Assembly: GCA_905147135.1 (NCBI GenBank)
Contig: LR990059.1
Coordinates: forward strand, 16,453,001-16,517,000
Direction of reading: 5' to 3'
Length of the DNA: 64,000 bases
Source of the DNA: Blastobasis lacticolella
Taxonomy: Eukaryota > Arthropoda > Insecta > Lepidoptera > Blastobasidae
Shown here: positions 1 to 12,800 of the stretch, in pieces
Layout: each line of letters begins with the position of its first letter
How positions within the stretch are numbered: the stretch's first letter is position 1
The notes under the pieces: model-generated
Database searches by the model: none
Told to the model about the DNA's origin: nothing
What the model saw: only the letters and a program-made list of their open reading frames with translations
Made by a program: the position numbers and the translations under genes

Positions 1-589
1 CATATAAATGTTGCATGTGGTATTTTTAACGTTAACGATACAAAGAGCGACACAGGGCTTCAGTAAGGAAAACATAACATGAATGGGTAGTTTTATGAAG
101 TTCCATGTGTAAATCTTTGAGATTGGAATTTCAATATCTCTTATATGTATATCTTTTTTGATTGGTAATAGCCTCTCAGGTCCAGTGTTTAAGATGGGAG
201 TCACGACATGTTACCTGTTTTGGCCTACCGGCTATATGAACAATGTAAACAGGACAGTTACTAACAACTGGATACCTAATAGTTATATACACCTAAACCG
301 TTTCTATAAATCCCTCTTTCAATTAATGGGTTTTTCATGACCACGGTAGGTGTAACCCGACTGAAATGTCTTGTGTCCCGTCTAATATAATAGAAATAGA
401 AAATGAGTTGTGTTAGTTTACAAGAAACAGATAATATTACGAAAACAGATGCAGAATCGTATATTCTGTTTTGTATAGATAGCAATAATATTCACATTAC
501 ACTTATATGAATCTAACATTGTTATAAATTCATGGTAAGTAATGTGCATGCATCAGCTCCAAGCTGCTAGTGCATCAACAAATCTTTGA
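1..589. other. AT-rich stretch, no gene recognised
   Basis: No convincing exon, RNA gene or named repeat was seen on either strand. Open frames here are short and lack coding character. Confidence 0.5.
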
Positions 590-1410
590 TAAGATTTGTA
601 TTTTTGTTTGTAATGAAATTAATAAACTCAAAAACTACTCGACCAATTTTTAAAATTCTCTTACTGATAAGAGATTTATTGAACGCAATACAAAAAGTTT
701 TAAAATCAAAACTAAAATAAACTTGTATAATACCTTAGTACGCACTCATCTAGAATTTGCTTCATCAGTTTGGAATCACAGCTATGCAGTTCATTCATAA
801 AGAATTGAAAGTATACAAAGGTCCTTTACCCGACACATCGCCTACATATCGTCAGAAATTTCACACCGTCGTCCATACAGGCAGCGCTGTCTGCTTTTTA
901 GAATTGTATTGTTGCGGAAACTCCGCGCTGCGCACGACCTGTCACTGCTCTTTAAAGTGCTCAATGGGCATATTGGCTGCAGCAACCTTCTAGAACACTT
1001 CTCATTAAGTGTACCATTTAACTTACCTAGAAAACCGATGCCACGAATCTTAACAAGTAGTTCAATAGCTAGGACGAATATTGGATCTCACTCTCCTGCC
1101 TCCTGCATATGCCAATCCTATAATGGATTCCAACAAAAATTTTCACAAATTGACCTCTTTTCCAATTCTCTTGACAGTTACAAAAAGTTTGTTTATGATT
1201 TTTTATAGTTTTGTTATTTATTTAACATTGTTTAATTTTTAATTTATACTAAATTCCTTTTTCTTTATTTTATTTTGTTTTAAATGACACTGAACAAGAA
1301 TGTTGTGTCACCAATATGGGACTTGTATTAGAATAACTTTAATGTAAACTGTTTATGATGTAACAATATGTGTTCTGTAGGTGTACCTTACCTAATTAAA
1401 TAAATAATAA
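590..1410 (+). mobile_element. 3' fragment of an APE-type LINE
   Basis: A decayed plus-strand reading frame, broken by stops and frame changes, shows the C-terminal tail of a non-LTR reverse transcriptase. It has a 'LEFASSVWNH'-like motif near 750, then 'RKLRAAHDLSLLFKVLNG' near 915, and ends at the stop at 1206-1208. An AT-rich 3' UTR follows and closes with a TAAA-type tail near 1400. The catalytic RT domain is absent, so this is a dead 5'-truncated copy. The clade (CR1/Rex1/jockey group) is inferred from the shape of the tail only. Confidence 0.6.
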
Positions 1411-1552
1411 CAGGAAGCCCCATTTTTCCCAAGTGACGTTGGATACATTTTATCCCAGGAAAATAATTAAGTCCCATGAGAATGTTGAACGAATGTTTAC
1501 AGAGATCTGAATTGCAAGCAGGTGAACACTGCTTGGAACAGCTAGTAAAAAA

Positions 1553-1716
1553 CCATCTTGGCGTTAATGTCCTGGTTGTGCTCTTGCGCACGAGGGCCCG
1601 GGGTCTGCCTTGACCATGACCCAGGATTTGGCAGATCATGTCATTACAGTGGAGCGACTGTCATCTGACCTCAGAGACCCTGCTACCAGGGGAATCTGAC
1701 GAGATTGGAACAGCTA
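1553..1716 (-). mobile_element. SINE-A fragment (tRNA-derived SINE, 3' part)
   Basis: This is the reverse complement of the 3' half of the SINE whose full copy lies at 13939-14303. It contains the shared 'CATCTTGGCGTTAATG' end and the 'CCCTGCTACCAGGGGAA' block. It lies downstream of the ATP synthase gene. Confidence 0.7.
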
Positions 1717-1872
1717 GTAACAATTACTAAACAATTGCTGTTATTACAATCATACACAAACTAACACAAATCATAAAATATAACTCGAAAATAAGAATAT
1801 GCAATTATAACTATTATAGTTGATTTATTAAACCATTCTTTACACAAAACTCACTTTAACTTGAGATGTTGA

Positions 1873-1878
1873 TTTATT
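1873..1878 (-). terminator. Candidate polyadenylation signal of ATPsynCF6
   Basis: AATAAA on the minus strand, about 55 bases beyond the stop codon of the ATP synthase coupling factor 6 gene. Another AATAAA lies at 1824-1829. Confidence 0.5.
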
Positions 1879-1932
1879 GGTGGTGCTATAAATAATTCAG
1901 TTTATATTTTACTATGTCCGTTAACAACATAT

Positions 1933-2532
1933 TCACTTCTTCTTAGCCTGGGCTTGTTCATCGATGGGGTCCAGTTTAGGTTCCTCAAACTTGAAAGAGG
2001 GGAATGCAGTCATGTCTATGCCAGAGCCCCCTCCGTACTGTTTTTCCAGTTTCTCCAATTCTGTCTTCAATTCCCTCTCAACTTCAGGGCTGGCTTCAAC
2101 TAGTTTGCCTCCGCTAAAATAAAAATTTAATGATTAATCAAAATCAACATGAATTTTTGTACTACATTGTGTTTTTCCAAGCCTGCCTACCCCTATAATA
2201 CACGGGCATGAGTATTTCCATTAAATTGAAATTTTGTTGAATTAACAAAACTAATGTTGAACTAACAAAACTAATGTTATGGTTACTATTGCTTCAGGTC
2301 TGAGATTAAATCCAATACATTTTTTTCCCACCATCCCTGACTTTCGACGAAGGTCGAAGAAATAAGGAATACAGCACTATACGTACGAGCTTTTTTGTTT
2401 ATATTCCCTAATTTTGTCGAGGAACAATTGCTGAATAGGGTCAGAAGCCTTCTGCGCAGAGGCCACATTCCTTGTGACGATGATAGAGGCGCGTGCCGCC
2501 CGCAGACCACCCAGGATCGAAGATGTAAGCAT
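1933..2532 (-). CDS. ATPsynCF6: ATP synthase coupling factor 6, mitochondrial
   Basis: Two minus-strand exons, 2532-2387 and 2113-1933, joined by a GT-AG intron (donor GTACGT, acceptor TTTTAG), give 108 aa plus stop. The family product is the F6 subunit of the peripheral stalk of mitochondrial F1Fo ATP synthase. Exon 1 encodes an N-terminal stretch rich in Arg, Ala and Ser (MLTSSILGGLRAARAS...) that fits a matrix-targeting presequence. It is followed by the conserved 'DPIQQLFLDKIREY' helix. Exon 2 gives 'GGKLVEASPEVERELKTELE' and the tail ending 'PKLDPIDEQAQAKK'. Length and motif order match the family. A CAG just upstream of the ATG suggests that a non-coding 5' exon is spliced on. It is divergent from the coiled-coil gene starting at 3864. 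Confidence 0.93.
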
Positions 2533-3863
2533 CTGAACCAAGAGAACATAACCTCAATATATATTACATAACTATCCAAGTAAATCAAGTAAAATAAAAA
2601 AATAGGTTACGCACTATCACGACTGAAGTACGATATATTTAATATAAAAACCTAGTTCACTGTAAAACAAATTAATTTTCAAGATTTTTACCTTTTATTT
2701 TTATCGACTAAAACTCGGACAAACTGACAGCTGACTTATAGTGTTGCAAGTAGCGAAAAAAAATTGACACTTATTAATGAAAATAGTATGAATATCCTTT
2801 AACTGGAATGGTTATCATGCTTTCATTTGAAAGTGCATATCAATCGACTGACCTTATTATAATAACAAATCGGAATAGAATGAATATCGTAGTATGTATG
2901 TATCTTCTACACATTTCACAATCCCAATCCCACCGCGCTATGACACAACACTCTTTTTTTCCGTTGATTTGGCAGTCCGACCGCCGACCGAGGGATAAAG
3001 ACCAATCCTCATGCTCAGGTTCTGCCTTGCTCCGATTGGTCCCTATCCCTATATGATAAGATGGCGGCGTTCAATTCTAATTACATCCCAATTAAGTTTG
3101 GTTGCTGTTGTTCAAAAATTCGCACGCCCAATTTTTTATTTGTCATAACAAATACTCGCGGACACAGAAACAGATCCAACTTGTTTAATTTATGCTCGTA
3201 GCTCGTGGCTCGCGGCTTCGGCTCGCTCGTCTGTCAGGGCCGCGAGCCGCGTGTCGCCTTTTTTTTGGTGATGTATCTCGTGCAGTTGTGTTTTTTGCAT
3301 AAAATTAGTTTAAGTTTAATTAACTTTATGCTTTTCTGTTGCAAAAGTGACTCTTAGTAATAAATCTCTATTCTATTCTATTCTATTCTTAGAAGCTATT
3401 AACTCGAATTATTTAAGGAATTAATAGAAAAACGTGCCGAGTAAGTTCGTGAACTTAAAAACCGAGTACTTTAAGTCCGTACGTCTATCACCAACGTCGA
3501 GCCGAGTAAGTTCGTGAACTTAAAAACCGCGTACTTTAAGTTCTTACGTGTATCAGCTACTTAAGAACTCATGGTAAGCCCCCTGATCAAAACGATTTTG
3601 AACTGTGAGCTTAAACGCTCCAGTTTTGAAATATCAACTCCATAATATTATCACACTGGCCGTTGTGAACTTCTTGGCGGGAATGTGTTATTTTTCTGTA
3701 TTTCTTTTCTTTTAGCGACGCGGTTCGCGCCATTTTCTTTCAGATTTTCTTTCTGATGAGAGTATTGTGACTTTCGCTTTAATTTTCGTGAATACATAAA
3801 GCAGAAAATCAATTTTCTGTTGAATTAGTTTTGGTTAAAAATTAATTTTAAATACTCTAAACA
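2533..3863. promoter_or_regulatory. Divergent intergenic region between ATPsynCF6 and the coiled-coil gene
   Basis: Holds the 5' ends of both neighbouring genes, so both promoters should lie here. No TATA box was assigned. It contains a GC-rich patch (3190-3260), a TTCTA microsatellite at 3369-3390 and a 65-bp direct duplication (3436-3565). No other gene is recognised. Confidence 0.45.
3436..3565. repeat. Two-copy 65-bp tandem repeat
   Basis: Units start at 3436 and 3501, each opening 'GCCGAGTAAGTTCGTGAACT'. They differ at a few positions. Each unit contains short inverted motifs (AAGTTCGTGAACTT). Confidence 0.85.
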
Positions 3864-6800
3864 ATGAATATAACCGAAATAAACAAAGTGGCTAACAGAA
3901 AAAGGCTCACAGCTAATGCCGATAAGTTACGTGAGAAGATAGCACGCGAACATAAAAATGTTATCAAGCTCAGAGTAAGTTCAATTGTTTTTATTATTTA
4001 TAAATGTTATCGTACAATTGATTAATTAAAGCTACTGATACGTACGCGCCACAAAGGTCCAAACGTAGTACGCGCGTAGTACTTAATCTAAGTGAAAGCC
4101 ACTGATAATCTGCTAGCATGCGTATGAAATAATTTTGGTAGCCTAGGTACCTATCAATTCTAAGCCACTAGGGCTCCTTAGGTGGCCCAGGACACGGCGT
4201 ACTGGGACGTGAAGGAGCGACTGCGGCAGGTGGAATCCGCGCACGAACGCCTGCAAGCCAACATGGTAGAGGTGCAGATGCAGCACGAAGCCATCAGCGG
4301 ACAGTACCAGGACGAGCTGAGGCAGCGCCCCGAGACCGTTAACAAGTACTTGATATTTATTTCTATACTATTCTAATATAAAACTTTAAAATGCTGGGTC
4401 TGTACATTGAAGATATTTCAGATAAAAATATTGTCGGGCTGGGAATCGGGGACGTAACAAAGCACAAAAATTTATTTTTTGTAATTTTAGACTCTCTGTT
4501 TGTTTGTTCGCGCATCACGCAAAAACTACTAAACGGATTTTGATTCGTTTTTGATAGTTTGACAGCTTGGAGTCCAACTTAAAATCAAAGCTGTGTTTCA
4601 TCTCATTCGGGTAGGCAGAACCAGAGATACAGATTGGCCTCTCCGTAGTAATTGAATCCATACATTGAAGAGGTCATTTCGCGCGGGAAAAGATAACATA
4701 TATTCCCAATCGTACCCACTGGGAATGTACCCGTACTGACAATGAGACTGCGACATACTAGAACAATACAGTGACAGGTTGCGCGCGTCTTTGGCTCGTT
4801 ACCGGGAAGACTACGCCGCGCTAGCCGTCGCGACTATACAGGGTGTAAAAAGACCGCTAACATTAATTGAAACCCCATATTCTACCCATGAAACTGAACA
4901 ACTTTCCCCAAGAAACATACCCGCGGAAATGACTTCATAATTTCGCTTCCTAAAATAAATAAAGAATTGCGACGCGCAATGTTCATCGTCACGGGACCAG
5001 TGGCCACTGACGTTGCGCGGCCGGCCGGCCTGCACAACCTTGCGTGCTTTTACTTAAAATGCTTTTATTTCAACTTAAATTTGAACTTTGAGTGTCTAAA
5101 TTAATTGTGAACGATGTCGTTAACTGTTTATTTTAAAGAATCTCGATTTCTGCGCTAAACGTGAATAAAGGGAAAATCACAGACTATTACGTTTATGGGA
5201 CTGCAGCACCACTATTAAGTCTGCTGTCATGGCATGGGTAGGGTATATGAGACACCTTTGAGCCAAGTTTGAGCAGTTGTTCCAATATTTAGGCTCACAA
5301 GCACTCGCTCCATCTGCGACGTGCTTGAAGAATACAGCGAGAGACTGCGCTCGTCGCTGGCCCGTTGCCGGAGCGACCACGCCGCGCTGGCCGCCGCCAC
5401 GAGGCAGGGCGGGGAGCGCGTCAGGGATTTGCATTCACAGGTGGTACAGGCAGACGTTAAGGCTAAGGAGAACGTGCAGGGGTTCGTGGAGAAATGTGAG
5501 CGATGTTTTTATGTATATGTATAGTTATGTGGGTACGCAGTTCTGTATACATACTTACACTCCCTTACGTTCGTATCCATAGGGGTAGACAGAGTACCCT
5601 TTTTTATTACTAGCGGTCTCTTTGCGGTTTCGGTTCGAAGATACTGTGGTTTTTTCTGGATGTAAAGTAGCCGGGAAGAATGTAGCTTAGAATGTCAATA
5701 GAAATAATTGTATTTACATTTGCTTGTTTAGCCCGGCTTGCACCAAATTAAACACTTTTAAGCATGATGTTTCTCCCTTTCTTGTGTGAAATTTTTTGTT
5801 TGAGTATCAGCTTTGCGATTAAGAATATGGCACAAGCCGCTCTTAGTATTCATTTAGCTGAAATCTCAGAAAAATATTCTATACACTTATCTGACCCGGT
5901 AGCCAAAACTGGAACCATATTATGTCGCTAGTTTGTAATGTCACTTTTATCAACAACTGCGACGCCGTCACCGAGTCAGAGAAATTTTTGGCACTTTAGA
6001 GTCTATGCATTAAAATAACCTCATCATCATCACCTCAAGAATCATTATCGCAGCCCATAACATTCCACTGCAGGACTTAGGACCTCTCCCACGGAAGGGG
6101 AGGTTATTGCCATAATCTCCACGCTTGGCAGGCGGGTTGTAGATCGCAGTGTTATAAATATAGCAATGGAAACGCTGCTGCCCATTTTCCAGCCTATGGA
6201 GACTAGATATTTTGGCTCGAAAACATTAGTCGCCTTGTACGACACCATAGCCTCCTTCATCCATGAAGGAGGCTATGACGACACCCACGAATGTAAAAGG
6301 TTGGTGCTATTCTACTCTGCCGGACACCACACGGCCAGTCGTCGTCGTCATATGTGCTGGCGCTGAATTACCAGTAAAAACACTACAACACAAATCAGAA
6401 TGTTAATTCCCCTAAACGCCACACTGCTTTTCTTTCCGCACAGACTGCAAGAAGACCTAAATAAATCCTCTTTAGATTTGACTTTTCTGAATGCTAAACT
6501 CATTTCGTCTCTCTGCAAACTTCAAATTACTTCTTTTATACAACATGGCAACAGCAATAACCTAAATTCTACAATAGTAAATATTAAAACCAATGATATT
6601 ACATAATAGCTCCTGTTTAATATGTAATATCATTGATTAATCCTAAATATAAAAAATTTTCAATCAATCAAATCAGTTTTCATTATAATATGGCAAAAAA
6701 TCTACCCAATACCCCTTCGAAAGTAAAGCCCATAAAGCCCCCTAAACCCCCGAAACCCCCTAAAGTTCCTAAAGTGAAACACAATCTCCGTACAACTCCG

Positions 6801-9800
6801 CTTTTTACTGTAGATCTGTGTACAGTATACAGTCTGGTGTGTATAGTGGCGGTGATCTTCTGCCTTCTCTACACGGTCCATCTGCAGTTTCAAAATTTAT
6901 AGTGAAACTGTCTTCGGAGCACAATAACCAGCTGCTGCAATGCCTTGGGAGCGAAAGGCAGAGGGCCGATGCTGCTTTGGCGGATGTCAGGGCGAGGCTC
7001 GAGGCCGCCGATGTGGCCAAGGAACGTCTGCAGCAGACTGCCCATGAGCGTGAACGGCAACTGGATCTGTGCAAGGCAGATTTGGAGAAGGTGAGTGGTT
7101 GTGCGTGCTGGGACTGTGTTGCGCTAGTGCGCATCAGCATACAGCATACAGCTTGTGTGCTGAGGTACCGTTCATTCTGCGGTCAACTGTAACTATTCAG
7201 TGCCTCGCGTGCGCATGTTTCCGTGCGTGCTGGCGTGAAACGAGCCCCTCATTTTCCCGTTTATTTATTTGGTTATTAGTCCTAGTTTTGAGTCTCCAAT
7301 CTGGTCAGGTTCCCCTAGTAGCAGGGTTACGGAGGACAGATGGTAGTCGCTCCACTGTAATTATCTGATCTGACAAATCCTGGATCATGGTCAAGGTGGA
7401 TCTCCGGATCTCGTGCGCGAGAGTACAACCGAGACATTAACGCCAAGATGTTTTTTTATTGATCCAATTTTTTAGTTCCAGTTTGAGAAAGAGGAAGACG
7501 ACTGTAAAGCTGTAGTTGTGGTGTCTGAATAGGGAGAGATTAGACTAAGAAATTAAAATCTGTAGGGAGGGAGGCAGTAGCTAATACACCTATACATATA
7601 GTGATTTTAAAGAGTAGGTATTGTAACCACAATTGAAGAACATTTAACATCTCCATCTTCCCAGAATACAGAGATACGAATTTCCACAGAAAGAGGAAAC
7701 CATCGCCAACCTCCAGAATGACATAAAGCAGCTGATACAAGAATTCAACAGCCAAGGCGCGGAAATCAAGAACACTCTTATCAAACAGGAGAAAGAGTTT
7801 GTATCAATGGCTCTTTTATTTAAATATTGTCTTCACCTTCAAACCTAAAACCTTACCAATTAATCGTTGGTAAATTGCAGCCTGAAGGAAACCTCTGCAG
7901 CCAACGAATCACTGAAACAAGCCCTGACGAACCAGGAAGCGTTCACCAAGACGGTCTGTGATCAAAACAGCCTGTTGCAGGAGAAGATAGCGGCTTTGGA
8001 GGAAGAACAGGTCTTGACCAAGCAGGCGACGGTAGAGTTGCAGCAACAGGTGGAGGTACTTACGTGAGACATCATATAATGGAAACTTACAATACACACT
8101 TTCTCTTGGCTTTTGGGAGGGAATATCTTTTCCACAAACGATCAGATCTGCCTAATCCTGGATCATGGTCAAGGTGTACCCCGCGCGCGATAGTTCAAAC
8201 GTGATATCAAACGCCAAGATGACGGATTGCGGTTCCGCAAACGCTATTTATGTTTGGCTTTCTAGAATTTTAAGCAAACGAAATCGGAGCTGCTGACTTA
8301 AGTGATTGTTATTTATTATAATTTGACTAGCCAGGCATATGACCGCCTTCTCACCTGGTGGTAAGCATGGCCGCCGATAATAGAACATGCCTGATTACTA
8401 TTTAAACGGTACGTTTTATTCAGGTGTCCACCAAACTGAACACCAAATTTGAAGAGGAAGTCGCCTCTATGATCCAGACGAACGAATCTCTACAGAAAGC
8501 AATTACCGACAAGAATCAGGCAAGTACTTCACGACACAACAGCTATAGCCAAAAACACCTAACCTTAAGAAAAACAAATCAAAAACTTAAAAAATATACC
8601 CAAAACTCCACCAGTTGTTAACCAACGCCGAGCAAGATATTCAAGACCTGAAGCTGAAACTCTCCACCTTGGAATCAGAGAAGGTGGCCATTGCCAGTGA
8701 GCTGAAAAATGCTCGCGAGGAAATCGCGGCCATGACTGCGAAGGTCTTGGAGCTGACTGGGGCGGGGCAAGAGCTGGAGACGAAGATCGTGGAGATCGAA
8801 GTTACTTTGCAGGAGTGCAGGTGAATATATTCCAGATAATTGTGTTCCAAAAAATCTGTAGACAATAGCTATTTGGTATTAAAAATATGTGTCTTAAAAG
8901 CTCTAGGGTGATTACAGGAAAAATAATTTTGATCCACGTAACATCACTTATTTTTCAACGACAAGTGAGTTTATAGAAAGTGGCCCATTTCTCGGACAAT
9001 CCTACTAATCCTACCCTATCCTACTAATATTATAAATGCGAAAGTTTGTAAGGTTAGATGGATGTTTGGATGTTTGTTACTTCTGCACGTAGAAATTACT
9101 AAACGGATTTTGAGGAGACAGTAATGTACCTTATAGCCCAGAATAGCACATAGGCTATTATTGTTCCCACATTTCCCTGGGAATCCCGCGTGAACGAGAC
9201 CGGAACGTTATAACCGAACTTAACGCGGACGAAGTCGATTTCAAAAGCTAGTCATTTTATAGCAACAAAGCTTGAATTAAAATCAAAGTAGGTATAGTGA
9301 CTTACATATTAGATTAATTGTTTATTGTAAATTATGTTCCGTATTATTCTATTTCAAATTTTTTTTTCTTTATTTAATATTTTTGGTGTTCCCCACTAAA
9401 TTGATTTTGTTAACTCTGTTTAGAACAACGGGGCCTCCTGACACAAGTAAACCTTTACTTAAAAGGAGACCCCTACAACTCATAAAATTGTGATTGTAAA
9501 TTTAGTTGATGGAATTAACTTATTTTATTTGAAAAAAAAAAAAGCGTTTCCGGCGTCAAGCGACCTACCATTCCATTCCTAAAGTACAATTTCTAAACTG
9601 TATCGCTCACGGTTTACAATCACCTCATCTTAATACAACTTACCCAAAAACGTATGTTCAATATCCACTTCCCAATCGTATCACACAGAGAGACAGCAGA
9701 CACCAAGATCCTCGAAATGACCGCCACCATACAGTCCAAAGAGCGAGACCTAGACGCCAAGGCTTCCACCATCGCCCAGCTCATGTCCCAAGTGAAGGCT

Positions 9801-12800
9801 GAGGGGGACGCCAGGATCGCCCTCGAAGACCTCATACAGCAGATGAAAAAGGAGACTGAGATGGAGAGACAGGATACGTGCGAGAGGGAGAGGGCTATGC
9901 AGAGACAGATGGAGCAGCTAGAGAATGTTGTTAGGGTAAGTTTTGGAATTGCACAAGGTAAGAAAGGATTCGAAGAAGGAAGAAAGTTCGAGAGTCAAAG
10001 TGGTGATGTTTGAAATAATGTCTTTGTTCACAGGACAAAGAAAGCGAGCTGTCCAGCCAGATGAATATTATATTGGAGTTGAGAAGTGATAAGGTAAATA
10101 ATGAATGTATTTCTATTTTACTTACTATAGTCAGAATTAATGTTTAAGGACTTTCTCATCTATACCTACGATGTTAGTATGGTGACGATGCGACGCAGCC
10201 AAAGAGGGATCATGGCTGTTTGGAAACAATGTATTCAATGGCCGTTCATATTTTACCTATTAGGATAATTGAACAGGTAGGTAAGTGGTGGGTGACCACA
10301 TTCCATCACATCGATCTGTGTGCCTGGAGGGAGAAAAAGATCACATGACTATTAATCTCCAAACTACACTACCAAGCATTGAAATTGTTTGTGACCATGA
10401 TAACCCTAACCCACCTCAGGACCGTCTCCAAGCCAAGATCGAGAGTATGCAGAGCAAGATTGACAATATCCAGAAGGAGCTGAGCGGCCCGCCCTTGCCG
10501 CGCCCGCCGCCTGCCGACCAGGACGATAACGCTGTCATGCTCACGCCTGCCAGGCCTGCCAAGCCTGACGGGCCTGCCGGGCCCAAGCTCGACATGACTG
10601 TTATGCCTGCTAAGGAGGTAAGTTGCTGAAATGTATAACGGTTTGTTTTGTTACACATTGGCTAGACATGCTACGGTATCACAGAGACCATGCTGACATC
10701 GCAGTTTATGGGTATAGGTACCATAGTTATGCCTGCTAGGGAATTTTATTGGAATGAAAGAATGAAACGTTGAAAATACTTCGATTTAAAATTCGAGTCA
10801 CTAAAATCGGCAAAAGTGTAGGTTTTGAGTAGGTTTAATAACGACGAAAGTGGTGGTAAGGTTCCCAGTGTTTCATGGGGAGTGGGTTTAGCAATGGAGA
10901 GTTTTTGTTTTAAAAGAACTAGCCAGCTATGTGACCGCCATTTCACTTGGTGGTAAGTGACGATGCGGCCGATAATCGAGCATGTCTGTCTGGGAAAACT
11001 GCCTATTCACTCTAGCCTTGAAGGCGTCCAGATTATAATTATCAGGGAACTCACCGCAAAATTAAAAGTTGCTTTTGCAGGAACCTCTCCCGGGTTTTTA
11101 TGAATAACCGCTTTCCATATAAAATAATCATCTTGGCGTTAATTATCGGTTATGCTCCCGCGCACTAAGGCCCGGCGTCCGCCTTGACCATGATCCAGAA
11201 TTTGGCGATCAGGTAATTACAGTGGAGCAACTACCATCTGACCTCCATGACCCTGCTACCAGGGGAACCTGACCAGATTGGATCATGGTTACAAATTCAG
11301 TAGCCTGAATTTGCAGGTTTCATCACGATGTTTTCCCTCACCGTAAGAGCATCGGTTAGTATTCAACTAATGTACATAACTCAGACAAGAGTCATTGGTA
11401 CATGGCGGCAGCGGGATTTGAATCCGGTACCTCTCGCTTACCACTCGGCCACCGACTCTCTTGCGAATAATTGCTTACCATCTAGTGGTCTCATTGCCAG
11501 TCACCCAGCAGTTCATCATCATCATCACAGCCCGTAACAGTCCACTGCAGGATTTAGGGCCTCTCCCACGAAAGGAGAGGCTATTGCCGTAATCTCCACG
11601 CTTGGCAGGCGGGTTGGAGATCGCAGTGTTTAAATATAACAATGGAAAATGCTGCTGCCCATTTTCCAGCCTACGGAGACTCTTGATCTGTTGCCTCGAA
11701 AACATTAGTCGCCTTGTACGACACCCACGAGTGTAAGGGGTTGGTGCTATTCTACTCTGCCGGACACCACACGGCCAAGCAGTTCACCACTAAACCTCGA
11801 GCCCCTCCAGTATTTCCAGAAGCAGCCCCAGCCCCTATCCGGCGGCGGCGCGTTCGCAGCGACCCGTCGCGAACGGGAGCGCTTAGACGGCTTAGCGCTC
11901 AACTTCCTCAGCGACAGCAGCATGGACGGGGACAACTCCATGGATGTGAGTGGGAATCCATGGGTATATAATAGCCAGAGACTGAGGGTAGGTTGTTCTA
12001 CGTCATCGAGGATGAAAATTCCACTTTGAAGTTATAGTAGAGGTTCAGGGACCCACAAAATATGGTCGCCCGTGCACGAACTGGCAAAATAGAATTTTTA
12101 GAAACGAAATAGTAACTTCGACTTTTAGTAGCGATCGTTCATACTTTTAGAGGTGTGGCGCACAGACCTGTAGCCGTATTCACAATGATTCGAAACCGTT
12201 TCCGAACGATTCGACACGAAATTCGTGAGCGGCGAATCCGTATCGATCGATTCGAAAACTGTTATTCAGAATCCCGATAGATTCCACGGAAACTCTACTC
12301 TCTATAACATATGAAAATTTTATCAAAATTAACTGAAAACACATTTTCCTAAGAACTTTTGCGGGGTCCTTTGTCGATTCCGTATCCGAATCCGATTTCC
12401 GAGCCATTGTGAATACGGCTACTGATCTGGCGATTAAATTTATTAGAAAAATAATCAAGCACTACCTACCTGCTGAAGGATTATATTCTCAATTATCCAT
12501 TCGTAATGTTTTATGTTTGTGAATGTTATAATCATTTACTGGTCGTAATAGTCAGCTGCTGGACTTTATAGCCTTCACATGAGTGCCGAAGGGTATGCCA
12601 CGATACTTTATTGTCACGTATCTAATTATCTTACTTTGAATATGACAAAGTAACCTTTTTGGCCACAAGTTCGTACCGGTGGACATTATATGTTTTCTGC
12701 GTTTGTTGCGTGTACAGGCACACGATGAAACAAACGCAGAGCAAAACTTCCAACGATGTGACCGCAGTATTTCTAGATTTCGGAAGTCCTTTCGGCTAAT

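Noticed and set aside
6425..6580. Exon of the coiled-coil gene ('LQEDLNKSSLDLTF')
   Set aside because: Exon 3 leaves in phase 1 and this segment would need entry in phase 2. Splicing exon 3 directly to 6888 keeps the frame. Kept only as a low-interest observation.
11777..11971. Frame 'FTTKPRAPPVFPEAAPAPIR' as exon 12 of the coiled-coil gene
   Set aside because: The alternative frame from 11811 ('YFQKQPQPLSGGG...DGLALNFLSDSS') fits both splice phases and has normal composition.
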